DNA of 64,000 bases from Thermogemmatispora tikiterensis (GCF_003268475.1 NZ_MCIF01000002.1:450015-514014), one strand, 5' to 3'. Shown: positions 53,351 through 62,618, numbered from the stretch's first letter. Notes: generated from the sequence alone by a model not told the origin. Numbers and translations are program-made.

Positions 53351-54466
53351 ATGACCAGGCACAAGCAGGCCCGAGCCCAGGCCCAGCCTTTCCCCAGCGG
53401 CCTCCAATCATCTCCAGTCTCTCCCGTGACCGGCCCAGCTCAAGCCAGCCAGTCCCCTGATATCGGCCTCCTTCTCGAAGCCCATCGCCAGGAATTGCTT
53501 GCCTACTGTTACCGCCTGCTCGGCTCGCTTCATGACGCCGAAGACCAGGTTCAAGAGACATTACTGCGCGCCTGGCGTCACTTCCAGAGCCTCAAAGACA
53601 CAGCCTCCCTGCGCGCCTAGCTCTACAAAATCGCCACCAACACCTGTCTTGACGCTCTCAAGCAACGCCCGGCCAGGACCCTGCCGCTGGCCGCCTTCCC
53701 CGCCGCTGATCCCGCTCACCTCATTGCCTCCCCACTCGCCGAAGCAACCTGGCTCGAACCATTCCCCACGAGCTGGCTCGGCGAAGCGGCGGAGAATCCG
53801 GAAACACGCTACACGCGCACAGAAAGCATCTCACTCGCCTTCCTCACCGCCCTGCAGCTGCTTTCCCCCCGTCAACGCGCCATCGTGATCCTCGCTGATG
53901 TCCTGGACTGGCGAGCCAGCGAGATCGCCCAATTGCTCAACAGTTCCACCGCCGCCATCAACGCCGCCCTGCACCGCGCGCGCATCACCCTGGAGAAGCA
54001 CTATCATCCACTCAGCAGTGAGCCAGTACAACCAGGCGCCCTGGATGACACGACGCGCCAGCTTCTCGCGCGCTACGTCCGGGCCTGGGAGAGCGATGAC
54101 GTCGAGGGACTGGTCGCCTTGCTTAAAGAAGATGCTACCCTCTCCATGCCCCCTTACGCCGCCTGGTATCAGGGGCACGCCGCCATTCGGGCCATCCTGG
54201 CAGCCTGTCCCTTGCATCCGGCAAAAGGGCGGCAGTGGCGTCTGCTACCAACCGTCGCCAACGGTCAGCCGGCCTTTGCCGTCTATCGGGCCGACGCTGC
54301 CCAGCAGGCCTATCGGGCCTACGGTATTCAGGTAGTTTCCCTGCAGAGAGCCGCAACGGCGTGCGCGCGCCTGGTCGCCAGCGTGATCATGTTTCACAAC
54401 GCCTCGCTCGTCGCCCGCTTCGGCCAGCCGGAACAGCTCCCTATCCCGACGAACTTGGGCCGCTGA
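53351..54466 (+). pseudogene. ECF sigma factor gene with SnoaL-like C-terminal domain, split by one amber codon
   Basis: The frame from 53351 (AGAGGAG upstream) to 54466 encodes 371 codons: sigma region 2 (LLEAHRQELLAYCYRLLGS, DAEDQVQETLLRAWRHF), then region 4 (LSPRQRAIVILADVLDWRAS, EIAQLLNSSTAAINAALHRAR) and a SnoaL-like domain from about residue 220 (LLARYVRAWESDDVEGLVAL). A TAG at 53618-53620 stands where the family has Trp in LRAWLYKIATN, so one G-to-A change (TGG to TAG) breaks it. The frame is otherwise intact. Likely a recent nonsense mutation; readthrough or reinitiation near 53885 is an unlikely alternative. Confidence 0.8.
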
Positions 54467-54813
54467 GCAGCCTGTCACGGCGCTTCTGCCTGCTAGACCC
54501 CTGCCCTCCTTACCATCAGCGGCCCCTCGGACACCGGACAACTGGCTCAATTATTCCATGCTCATGGTGCCAGTATCCTCAGCGCTACCGTGAAGCACGA
54601 AGATAACGATGGCCGGCAGCTGCTCAATGGTCTCTTTGCTGATCGACTTCTGCTGTCACTGCAAGTCATTAAAAATGTATGAAAAACGAACGGCGAGATG
54701 TTCTTCCCACTCCTCTATATTGACATCTATCATCCTCTTATCTACACTGAGGAGTGTTCTTATAGCTCCACCCCCAAAGGCTCTTCTAGACTAAAGAACA
54801 AGGAGGTCCCAGC
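54467..54813. other. Intergenic region, no supported gene
   Basis: A plus-strand frame near 54500-54680 reads LTISGPSDTGQLAQLFHAHG but has no start site or known family. The rest is AT-richer and probably carries the promoter of the following methyltransferase. Confidence 0.35.
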
Positions 54814-55764
54814 GTGCCCTGGTGGTTCTTCAGACGCAAGAGCGCGGCGGCCCCCACCAGCCACTCTCAGCAGCTTCCCGATGCTCCTTCGCCGGCCCGT
54901 CCTCGCAGTTGGGCAGGAGAGGTGACCCTACCCAGCCGGGCTGATGCCGAAGAGCGACGCTACTTGGAGGAGCAGCCCTATCTGCTCCCCAAGGACCTCA
55001 AGGAGGTCAACCGTCTGGACTTTCAACACTACATCCTGCGTGCCATCCTGCGCCGCAACTATCTGGCTCCGCTGCAAGAACAGGCCACGCGCCAGATTCT
55101 CGATGTTGGCTGTGGTACTGGTCAGTGGGCTTACGAGGTGGCGAAGGAGTTCCCCCAGGCCAGCGTGGTCGGTCTGGATGTGGAGCAGGCCAAAAACTCG
55201 GTGTCGCCTCCGCCCAACTATCGCTTTGTCCAAGGAGACGCACTCAATGGCCTGCCCTTTAATGACAATACCTTTGATTTTGTTCACCAGCGATTTTTAA
55301 CGGCAGCGCTGCCGCTGCCAGCCTGGCCCCAGGTGGTGCGCGAGCTGGTGCGAGTAACTGCTCGTGGGGGCTGGGTCGAGCTGCTGGAGGCAAGCACGGA
55401 GATCGCTCCCGTTGGGCCAGCGACGCAGCGTGTGCTCACTATGACCCTGCAGCTAACGGCGCTGCGGGGACTGGATGGCTCTGGGGAAGTAGCACGCTCA
55501 CTGGATCGCTACTTGAGGGAGGCCGGGCTGGTACAGGTGCAACGACATGACATCGAGGTACCTCTGGGAGACTGGGGGGGACGCATCGGCTCCTTGTTAG
55601 CACTGGACTTCCGTGAGGTCGGCACGGCTCTGAGTGGGGCGGTCGTGAGGCGCTTTCAAATGGCGCCGCCGGAGTATCAAGCACTGCTGGATGCCGTCTT
55701 TCAAGAGTGCAATCAGCTGAAGACAATGTACCGCTTCGTGGCGGCCTATGGGCAGAAGCCCTGA
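54814..55764 (+). CDS. Class I SAM-dependent methyltransferase, paralogue of the 46.0-47.0 kb gene
   Basis: The 316-residue product shares YLEEQPYLLPKDLKEVNRLD, NYLAPLQEQATRQILDVGCG, TGQWAYEVAKEFPQASVVGL, HQRFLTAALPLPAWPQVVRE and a GGWVELLEA motif with the methyltransferase of the module at 40-47 kb. SAM motif VGCGTGQWA lies near residue 94. GTG at 54814 is the start, with AAGGAGGT six bases upstream. It stands alone on the plus strand, 7.8 kb from its relative. Duplication of a methyltransferase with new target is plausible. Confidence 0.85.
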   Translation: MPWWFFRRKSAAAPTSHSQQLPDAPSPARPRSWAGEVTLPSRADAEERRYLEEQPYLLPKDLKEVNRLDFQHYILRAILRRNYLAPLQEQATRQILDVGCGTGQWAYEVAKEFPQASVVGLDVEQAKNSVSPPPNYRFVQGDALNGLPFNDNTFDFVHQRFLTAALPLPAWPQVVRELVRVTARGGWVELLEASTEIAPVGPATQRVLTMTLQLTALRGLDGSGEVARSLDRYLREAGLVQVQRHDIEVPLGDWGGRIGSLLALDFREVGTALSGAVVRRFQMAPPEYQALLDAVFQECNQLKTMYRFVAAYGQKP

Positions 55765-55928
55765 GCTGAGCGCCGGCTTGGCGCCTCGGAGCTGCCCGGC
55801 CCTGTGCTTTGCCTGTGGCTTCTGTGACAGCGGTTGCCTCTGACCGACGCCTGATCGCTCGTCTGCGTCTGGACCCGGTCGCCTGGCTATTTTCACTCCG
55901 GGCACGTGCCGGGCGGGTCCAGGCAGAG

Positions 55929-58091
55929 TTAGCGGCTCTCCCTTGCTTCTGTCGAGCTACTGAAGCCAAGCGCCGGCGCTCTGTGTGGATATCCCGGCAC
56001 GCATCCCTGATCCTTCCACGCCCACCTGCTGATTGGTAATACCTTTCCCGAAGAAAGTGGAGGAAACCGCTCGCTGGCCGGGGCAAGCTCATCGACCATG
56101 CGTAGCTTGCAGGGGGTAGGATCGATGGCCACCAGGAAAGGCTGGATCATTCCATCCAGAGCAACAATCGCCTGCCCTGGGGCCAGATTGGGCAGCCGCG
56201 TCCAGAGTCCCTCATCGATGCCGCCGATGCTCCGCTTCAGGCGGCTGATGACGTTGGCATCGGTGATCTTGTGCAGAATCACATTGTTGATGAGTCCCAA
56301 CACCTCGTCGGGCAGATGCTGCGGTAGTTGAGTCACAAAGGACAATCCCAGCCAGCGCTTACGTCCACGCCGGGCAATGCGCGCCACCTGCTGGAACAGG
56401 GTTGGCATCTGGCGTACGCGCTCCGCCGACAAGAACTCGTGCGCCTCTTCGATGATCACCATGACCGGGACCAATCCCTCACTATCTTTGACGGCCTGCC
56501 GCTCTTGCTGTTGCTCAAGCCGGGCATAGTGCTCATCCTGATAGCGATGCACTCCGCGTAGCAGCTCGGCGATCACCAGATTGTTGATCTGTGGTGAGTC
56601 GGTATCGCTGAGGTCGATAATTGCCACCTGTCCTCGGCCTAACATCTGGTCATACTGCAGCGGCTGGGCCTTGTGATGATCGAAAATGCGCAGATTCAGC
56701 AAGCGCCTGAGCTTCCCCTGCAGGGCTTTCCAGCTCGGGGGCGCTCCTGGCAGCCCCCTGGCTGCAGACTTAAGCTTCGGAAGGACAGTCTGGGAGGCTG
56801 CTTTAAAGTCCGGGCTAGTGAACTCGATGTTTTCCTCGGCCTTCTCGACAAGGGAAGAGCAGGCGCGGACCACATCATAGATGTGCTCCAGGCGCATGCC
56901 TCGATAACCTTCCTCCAGCTCATCCAGCTCCAACAGCCAGTTGGCATCTTCTCCAGCTCTGGGCGAGATCTTCAATTGCTGTAGAAGCTGCTTGGTGATA
57001 TCGTAGGCGCGCAGATAGCGCTCTTGCTGGGCCTCTGTCATCTCCAGCAGCTCGCACACAAGATATGGTGAGAGCTGCTCAAACGAGAGACAGAAGGGCT
57101 GGACGGTGGCATGCTTCGGCTTCGGATTGGCGGTTCGGCGCCCTACTAGATGATAGATGGTGACCTGCTCCACGCCAGCAGGCTCCTTCTGGCGCCGCTG
57201 CAGAGCGGCGAGCATCGTTTCGTCCTCCGTCGGCTCGTCAATGGTGGTATATTCGCCTTCGGTATCGATGAGTATCGTAGCGAAGCCCTGGCGCTGGAGC
57301 TGACTCACCAGGCCGGAAACGGTCGTTGACTTGCCACCGCCGGTTGTCCCGAGAATGCCGAGGTGGCGAAACCAGAGCGACTTGCGCCTGGCGGGGACCC
57401 GCACGACCAGCTCCTCATGACCGATGGCCAGGCCCAGCTCGATTTCGCCCTCCAGTTTGAGCACACGGGCCATTTCTTCGCTGGTGAGCACGTAGACGGG
57501 GCTCTTGGGCAACGGGCGGAAGCGCTGCGGAACCAGCTGACCGCCTTTGCCTCCTAGCTCCTCGCCCAGTAGCTGAACCTGGACGCGCCCGTGATAGTCT
57601 GGCAGGAAAACAGTGCCGTGGACGGAGGTCGTGATCACGATCGGCGAGTCGCCGCGGATGCCATCCGGTTCGGCAAATGGCCCGCGGACCACGATCCCCA
57701 GGTAGGAGCGCTTGTCGGTGCTCTGAATGCGGACCGGTGCCTGCGCAGGCACTTTCCCGATGTTGGCCCGCGGGAGGACAACGGTCACGGTATTATCTTC
57801 ACTGGCCGGGGTGTCAAACAGGGTTTGGCCTACATAGCCAGGGCCGTAATCCTGCTCCTGCCATTCTCCGCCGGCGTGCTCTGCATCCTCTGCCAGGCGC
57901 GCGAAGACCTCGCGAGGAAAGGACTTGATGGTCTCTTCTCCTCCTCCCCCGTCTTCCTTCTCCTCAATCCGCTTCGTGGCGCCCTCTGCTGGCGCGCCAT
58001 TGCGATGACGCTGTGCCTGTGCGGGTCTAGCTGGGGGCAGCTCCTCAAAGGACCAGAGAGAGTTGTGGGAATCATCGTGCTGCTTCTTCAT
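55929..58091 (-). CDS. HerA-type hexameric DNA-translocase ATPase
   Basis: The 720-residue product has a HAS-barrel-like N-terminal region (about 90-230), Walker A LGTTGGGKSTTV (247-258), an LIDTEGEY segment, and Walker B VMVIIEEAHEFLS (543-555), then RIARRGRKRWLGLSFVTQLPQ and NNVILHKITDANVI of the HerA/FtsK superfamily C-terminal core. HerA with NurA drives DNA-end resection in archaea and forms phage-defence complexes in bacteria. It is the last gene of the operon, 11 bases after the NurA gene. The N-terminal 60 residues are polar and Glu-rich. No other domain was recognised. Confidence 0.9.
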   Translation of the reverse strand: MKKQHDDSHNSLWSFEELPPARPAQAQRHRNGAPAEGATKRIEEKEDGGGGEETIKSFPREVFARLAEDAEHAGGEWQEQDYGPGYVGQTLFDTPASEDNTVTVVLPRANIGKVPAQAPVRIQSTDKRSYLGIVVRGPFAEPDGIRGDSPIVITTSVHGTVFLPDYHGRVQVQLLGEELGGKGGQLVPQRFRPLPKSPVYVLTSEEMARVLKLEGEIELGLAIGHEELVVRVPARRKSLWFRHLGILGTTGGGKSTTVSGLVSQLQRQGFATILIDTEGEYTTIDEPTEDETMLAALQRRQKEPAGVEQVTIYHLVGRRTANPKPKHATVQPFCLSFEQLSPYLVCELLEMTEAQQERYLRAYDITKQLLQQLKISPRAGEDANWLLELDELEEGYRGMRLEHIYDVVRACSSLVEKAEENIEFTSPDFKAASQTVLPKLKSAARGLPGAPPSWKALQGKLRRLLNLRIFDHHKAQPLQYDQMLGRGQVAIIDLSDTDSPQINNLVIAELLRGVHRYQDEHYARLEQQQERQAVKDSEGLVPVMVIIEEAHEFLSAERVRQMPTLFQQVARIARRGRKRWLGLSFVTQLPQHLPDEVLGLINNVILHKITDANVISRLKRSIGGIDEGLWTRLPNLAPGQAIVALDGMIQPFLVAIDPTPCKLRMVDELAPASERFPPLSSGKVLPISRWAWKDQGCVPGYPHRAPALGFSSSTEARESR

Positions 58092-58102
58092 TGGGCGGCC
58101 TG

Positions 58103-59287
58103 CTACTTTCTGGCGCGTGTCCGGCGCTCACTGACAAAGCGGAATGGCTCACCAGCATGGACATGAGCCGTGTGAATGGCATCTTCAAAGATGTCATTGC
58201 CGAAGACTACGCGGCAGATGGCGTCAGCCAGATCGATAAGCAAGGGAAAACCCCGGTGCTTGTGCAAGACACTATCTGCCAGAGCGATCAGCGCGGCCTC
58301 AAAGACATGGTCGATGTGACTATAGAAGAGGTAAGGCTGGGCATAGGCCGAAGCGCGGTAGACACCCATCACCACCTGCGAGCCGACCTCATGGCTGAAA
58401 TGTTCTGCCTGCTGTTTGAAGTGAGCGGGATAGTGTCCCCTGGTGGCGATTTCAAGCAGCTGCTCCTCTATGGTCTCCAGAACGAGAAACTCCAGAGGCT
58501 CAAGGGCCTGGCCGATGGTCAGCCAATGGCGCTTCTGAGTATCGCTCTGCACAAAGACCACCTTGCGATGGCCAAGGAGCAGCTCCTCCAGCACAGCCAG
58601 GCTGCGCGTGAACAGCTCCATGCTACCCGAGCCGGTCAACAGCTCATAGGGGACAGGAGGGCCGTGGCCCAGGCGCCAGGGGGCCTGAGCCTTCCAGGTG
58701 AGCACCGCCCGTTCGGCATAGCTCATGATGCCGCGGCGGGCCAGCTCACTCAATCGGCTCTGTTCCTCAACCTCGATGCTGCCGCGCTGGCTGCGCCTTT
58801 CCAGCAGCGCCAGCAGATCCTCCAAGGGCTTACCGGTCGTCGCTCGCAGGTCGCGGCGAAAGAGACGCTGCGACCAGGACCCCTGGTCACCCTGATAGGA
58901 GACCAGGCAGACCCCTAACTGAGTGATCGTGATGGGCAGGCTATCGTAGCGCTGGCTGGTGCCATCACAGGCCTCGACCGCTCCGTTAAAGAGCAGGGCG
59001 CGGTGAGCATAGCGCAGATCATCAAATGAGACCCGGTAGCACCCGGCGCCCCGCGGAGCGCCAGGGCGCCTGGCAATGCGCGGAAAGACCTCGCGGCGAA
59101 TTGGTTCGCGCTGAGCCCGCTCAAAGACCACAGCCTCCGCGATTTCGGCCTCTAGTTTGCGATAGAGGGCCTCTAGATCGCTACCTCCCTGCCACCTGTC
59201 AATGTCCAGTGTTTCCTCAAGCGACTCCCCATATGCCTCCTCATAGGTACGGGCATCCACCAGCAATGGCTCATCTTGTGGAGGCAT
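58103..59287 (-). CDS. NurA-type nuclease
   Basis: The 394-residue product carries the NurA first motif ACDGTSQRYDSLPITITQLG (Asp near residue 108) and a C-terminal segment with SHEVGSQVVMGVYRASAYA and FYSHIDHVFEAALI, as in the metal-dependent NurA nucleases that work on HerA. I chose the ATG at 59287 because AAGGAG lies eight bases upstream; the ATG at 59311 has none. It lies between the ImmA/IrrE gene and HerA gene with the same orientation. Predicted role: end-resecting or nicking nuclease, loaded on DNA by HerA. Confidence 0.8.
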   Translation of the reverse strand: MPPQDEPLLVDARTYEEAYGESLEETLDIDRWQGGSDLEALYRKLEAEIAEAVVFERAQREPIRREVFPRIARRPGAPRGAGCYRVSFDDLRYAHRALLFNGAVEACDGTSQRYDSLPITITQLGVCLVSYQGDQGSWSQRLFRRDLRATTGKPLEDLLALLERRSQRGSIEVEEQSRLSELARRGIMSYAERAVLTWKAQAPWRLGHGPPVPYELLTGSGSMELFTRSLAVLEELLLGHRKVVFVQSDTQKRHWLTIGQALEPLEFLVLETIEEQLLEIATRGHYPAHFKQQAEHFSHEVGSQVVMGVYRASAYAQPYLFYSHIDHVFEAALIALADSVLHKHRGFPLLIDLADAICRVVFGNDIFEDAIHTAHVHAGEPFRFVSERRTRARK

Positions 59288-59385
59288 CTCATCCACTCCT
59301 TCATTGAGCAACCAATCCTGCAGCGTTTCTACTACATATTCCCTTCCTCCCGGAAAAGTGCGACAGCTTCTGTCAATAGCCGGCG

Positions 59386-60147
59386 TTAATCGTAAAAGCC
59401 GAGCAGATGAGCAATGGAGCGCTGAGTTGTCGCTGGGAAGAGCAGCGCGGCGTAGCCCTGAGCAATGGCCGGCGGCAGGCCATAGGTGGCCATCAGCAGG
59501 TGCCGGGCGATGCGCCTCCTCTCTGCCGGGTCTGCGCCTTTCTGGAGCTGCTGGTCGACCTGGGAGAGCACCCGCTCGGCGGGCGCGAGCAGTTCGAGGG
59601 CCAGGCGATCAGCCCCTCGCTCGGCGCGCAGCAGGGCACTGACCCGCTCCATATCTTCGGTTGTCCGCGGTAACAGGTCCAGGTAGAAGCCGAGCTTGCA
59701 GCTGGCCAGGATTGCGTCAAGTCGCTCCTCGAAGGTAGGAGGGCGCTCGCCATCGAGCACAGGAAGAATCGATGGCCCCAGGAGCCGGATAGCGTGTTGC
59801 CGGGGCTGAAGGTAGTCGTGTAGAAAATGAGCTAGCTCGTGAGCCAGGGTATAGCGCTGCTCTTCGGGCGGATCGCTGCGATCAACAAAGATCAATCCGT
59901 GCCCTCGCACTGCAAGGAGGCAACCATGAAGCGGGCGTTCAGCACAGCTGGAGCAGTAGGCGATTCCCCGCTGCTGTAGCCAGCGCTCAACCCGCTCCAC
60001 GCTCAAGCGCGTGAGTGAGAAGATCGCGACCGGGTAGGCGCGTCCGGCGATTGCTGCCAGATCACAGGGATAGGTTGGCGTGCAGGCAACGGAGTGCCAG
60101 AAGGCGGCGGCCTCCTCCGCTACCCAGGCCGGCAGGGCAACCATCAT
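59386..60147 (-). CDS. ImmA/IrrE-family metallopeptidase
   Basis: The 253-residue product has the zinc motif HELAH (residues 103-107, in YTLAHELAHFLHDY) followed by long helices, as in ImmA/IrrE (M78) proteases. These proteases cleave HTH repressors to switch on mobile-element or DNA-damage responses. The ATG (60145-60147) overlaps the stop of the small HTH-like gene in an ATGA arrangement, tying the two in translation. It probably acts on that partner or on another repressor of this operon. Confidence 0.85.
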   Translation of the reverse strand: MMVALPAWVAEEAAAFWHSVACTPTYPCDLAAIAGRAYPVAIFSLTRLSVERVERWLQQRGIAYCSSCAERPLHGCLLAVRGHGLIFVDRSDPPEEQRYTLAHELAHFLHDYLQPRQHAIRLLGPSILPVLDGERPPTFEERLDAILASCKLGFYLDLLPRTTEDMERVSALLRAERGADRLALELLAPAERVLSQVDQQLQKGADPAERRRIARHLLMATYGLPPAIAQGYAALLFPATTQRSIAHLLGFYD

Positions 60148-60524
60148 GGCTCTTGCCCCTCCTCGCGATCGCGCGCTGCCTGCAGCAGGCTCTCTCTCTG
60201 AGAGGCGCGCGCCATGTGGGTCTGCAGAGCCTCCATCGCCTCGACCTGGCGAAGCAAGGCCAGCAGGCGCCCATCCTTCAGCCGAAAGCGTCGAGTCAGT
60301 TGCTCTACATCGTCCAGGAAAGTCGCCGAGGTCCCCACAGGCCGGCGGCACAGGGCAAGACGCGGCAGATCCTCTGGCGCGCAGCCAAGGTCACGGGCTA
60401 GCCCTTGCTCATCAAGCTGGTGCAGATCCTGGTACTGGCGCAGGGCACTGGCCAGGAAAAAGCTTCTCTGAGCCGCACGCTGGGCCGCATAGGCCAGCGC
60501 TGGTGAAGGTTCACTACTCATCAA
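60144..60524 (-). CDS. Small HTH-like protein, candidate repressor or ImmA substrate
   Basis: The 126-residue product has LDEQGLARDLGCAPEDLPRL followed by CRRPV, a divergent XRE-like helix-turn-helix with a helical C-terminal tail (VEQLTRRFRLKDGRLLALLR). It overlaps the sigma-like gene by 11 bases upstream and the ImmA/IrrE gene by four bases downstream. In ImmA/IrrE systems the gene before the protease is commonly the repressor it cleaves. The domain match is weak; function is inferred from position. Confidence 0.55.
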   Translation of the reverse strand: MMSSEPSPALAYAAQRAAQRSFFLASALRQYQDLHQLDEQGLARDLGCAPEDLPRLALCRRPVGTSATFLDDVEQLTRRFRLKDGRLLALLRQVEAMEALQTHMARASQRESLLQAARDREEGQEP

Positions 60525-61161
60525 AACGTACTCCGTGCCTCTTGAGCCGTAAACGCAAGCGATCCTTCACTCGCTTGACTTGCTTGCGCTGCTCCTCAAT
60601 TGACAAGTGAGTCAGTCCCAGTTCTGCCGCGTAGACACCCGTCCGCCTCTCACCCTGGAGCATGAGGACGACAATGCGCCATTCGCTGGGTGTAAATGTC
60701 TCGCTGCGCAGGCGCTGAAGCAGCGCCTGCAGGGGTGGGGCACTCAGCGCAAGCCTTGCTTCCGCTTCCTGCCAGGGCCTCACCTCTTCTATAGAACTAT
60801 TCCCTGGTGAGAGAGCAAGTGCGACAGCAGAAAGAGGAATCTGGCGCTGCTGCTCGCGTTGGTACTGGCTAAGGGCGTTGCGGAGATCGCCTTCGGCGTT
60901 CATCACGAGATAGTGCCACAGGCTGCCACGCTCTGGCCGGTAACGCTCCGGGTGTTCAAGGAACGTCAGCAGCGAGTCTGTTACGGCATCCCGAATCAAC
61001 TGATAATCTGGAACGTAGGTGTAGCGCAGGCGCAGCTGAGCGGTTAATGGATCAAGAACCAGCTCCGCAAAGTCGTCCGGTGCAGTGGGATCTTGAGCGA
61101 GCAAGCGCTGATAGACAGCCTCTAGTTCCTGGGTTGATGGGGGTGATACTGGTAGACCCAT
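60514..61161 (-). CDS. Sigma-70-family (ECF-like) RNA polymerase sigma factor
   Basis: The 215-residue product has a region-2-like N-terminal part (LVLDPLTAQLRLRYTYVPDY, DSLLTFLEHPERYRPERGSL with WHYLV) and a region-4-like C-terminus (FTPSEWRIVVLMLQGERRTG, VYAAELGLTHLSIEEQRKQ followed by VKRVKDRLRLRL). The ATG at 61161 has AAAGGAGG six bases upstream, so the in-frame extension to 61614 is discarded. It follows the methyltransferase gene by 113 bases. It may direct transcription of defence genes or autoregulate the operon; its target promoters are unknown. Confidence 0.7.
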   Translation of the reverse strand: MGLPVSPPSTQELEAVYQRLLAQDPTAPDDFAELVLDPLTAQLRLRYTYVPDYQLIRDAVTDSLLTFLEHPERYRPERGSLWHYLVMNAEGDLRNALSQYQREQQRQIPLSAVALALSPGNSSIEEVRPWQEAEARLALSAPPLQALLQRLRSETFTPSEWRIVVLMLQGERRTGVYAAELGLTHLSIEEQRKQVKRVKDRLRLRLKRHGVRFDE

Positions 61162-61274
61162 CGGGGCCTCCTTTGGTGGGAACAACGCCGAACAAACGAA
61201 GCGTACCCGTTCGCCAAGGAGGGCGAAAGAGTGCTTCTGGCCCGTCCTCCTTCCTGCTGCGCTCGGCTCGGGCA

Positions 61275-62459
61275 TCAGAGGGAGGAAAGGGTAACGATCG
61301 TTTCTGTATGCATGCGTCTCTTCAGCAATGCCTGGTGAGCGGTGCGAGGCGGTGGCAGGTAGCGACGGTTGGGAGGCAGTTCCCGCTCGACCCAGCGCTC
61401 TAGTTGGAACCCCTGCCGCTGTGCCAGCAGCCAGAACAGGCGAGCGTTCTGCAGGAAGACGCCTCGCAGGCAGGAATTGCCCAGTACCACGATGGCGCGT
61501 CCGCCCGGGCGTAGCACGCGTCGCATCTCTGCAAGCAGCGCCGCCAGATCCAGCAGGTAGCGCTGCAGCATCCCTCGCTCGCGACTGGGCAGCTGCTGGA
61601 GTGTCTCCTGGCAAGGAGGAAGATCCTGCAGGGCCGTCAGGTCTGCACCTGGGACTGGCGCCCGCTCGGCCCCGATACTGTTCGCCCGGATGGCGCGCAG
61701 CTCCCGCAAGCGGTAGCCGAGCCAGACCAGGGCCAGACGGTGCCCGCGCAGATAGTCAATGGCATTGAGGTAGGGCGGCGAGGTCAGGACCACGTCGACG
61801 CTGTGGTCAGCCAGCGAGGCCAGGTGGCGGGCGTCCTCTAAAGCGATCTCCGCCGCGCCGGCCTGGGGTGGCTGCGCGTCCAGTCGGCTGGCGATCAGCT
61901 CCACGGCGCGAAGGAAGCCGTCTCGGACGGAGAAGGGAGTGGTCAGGCGCGTGCGGTGCGGACGACTGTGGGAGACGTCGCGAGCCAGGGAGGCGCCCAG
62001 GTCTTTGGTGATAATGATGCGGCTCAGGGCCAGCCGAAGAGCATCGCCGAGGGGACCGTCGTCGTCACACAGGGCGGCGCTGAGCAGACGCAGGTCTCGC
62101 TGCTGTGGCTCGGCAAACCAGTAGTGGACGAAGGTAGCGGTCTCGGGATCGTCGTCGATCCAGGGCAGCGGGACCGGCGTCGCAGCGCTGCTGAGGCGCG
62201 CCGCCAGCTGCCTGGCCCGTTGACGCAACTGATCTGTATTCAGGGGGGTGGTCCAGACCCGGGCCATCAGGACAGCCAGCGGGTCGATGTCGCGGCCAAT
62301 GGCGCGAAGGCCGTGGGTGATGGCCGCTCTCAGCACGGTCCCTGAGCCCATCATGGGATCGAGGACCGTGCTGCCCGCCGGGACCTGGGCCAGCTCACTC
62401 AGAGCAACCTCGGGGGCCATCCGTGCGGGGAAGGGATGTACGGGCTTCAGATCTGTCAT
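61275..62459 (-). CDS. DNA methyltransferase (N6/N4-type), first gene of the HerA-NurA operon
   Basis: The 394-residue product opens with HPFPARMAPEVAL, has motif I VLDPMMGSGTVLRAA (32-46) and catalytic motif IV VVLTSPPYLNAIDYL (223-237), and a C-terminal RRVLRPGGRAIVVLG. The TSPPY form is frequent in cytosine-N4 methyltransferases, so N4mC is likely, though N6mA is possible. A truncated relative lies at 28560-28737. The ATG at 62459 follows AGGAAGAG. It would mark host DNA in step with the HerA-NurA machinery encoded downstream, or act as a plain protective modification. Confidence 0.85.
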   Translation of the reverse strand: MTDLKPVHPFPARMAPEVALSELAQVPAGSTVLDPMMGSGTVLRAAITHGLRAIGRDIDPLAVLMARVWTTPLNTDQLRQRARQLAARLSSAATPVPLPWIDDDPETATFVHYWFAEPQQRDLRLLSAALCDDDGPLGDALRLALSRIIITKDLGASLARDVSHSRPHRTRLTTPFSVRDGFLRAVELIASRLDAQPPQAGAAEIALEDARHLASLADHSVDVVLTSPPYLNAIDYLRGHRLALVWLGYRLRELRAIRANSIGAERAPVPGADLTALQDLPPCQETLQQLPSRERGMLQRYLLDLAALLAEMRRVLRPGGRAIVVLGNSCLRGVFLQNARLFWLLAQRQGFQLERWVERELPPNRRYLPPPRTAHQALLKRRMHTETIVTLSSL

Positions 62460-62600
62460 CGCTCTTCCTGACTTTCCTTGTCGTAGAGGCACTGGATGAT
62501 CTTCCGCCGGCTAGAGGCAGCGTATAAGACTCTGTCTCAGGCCATCTCCTGCCCTGCCATAGCGAAGAACGGGCGCACTTAGCTGACATATTGCAGTAAG

Positions 62601-62618
62601 ATCAAGCGATCGCTTGAT
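62601..62618. promoter_or_regulatory. Perfect 18-bp palindrome at the start of the HerA-NurA operon
   Basis: ATCAAGCGATCGCTTGAT is a perfect inverted repeat of 18 bases. It overlaps the expected transcript start of the methyltransferase-HerA operon (about 62614 on the minus strand), a classical place for a dimeric repressor. The small HTH-like protein or another regulator may bind it. Confidence 0.65.

Noticed and set aside
37862..53620. Recoding of UAG as an amino acid to explain both amber-split genes
   Set aside because: TAG ends other good genes in the window (for example the comC-type gene at 5592-5594), and no suppressor tRNA or shared context was seen, so nonsense mutations are simpler.
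60514..61614. 366-codon extension of the sigma-like gene
   Set aside because: A perfect AAAGGAGG lies just before the ATG at 61161, and the extension overlaps the methyltransferase end without sigma motifs.
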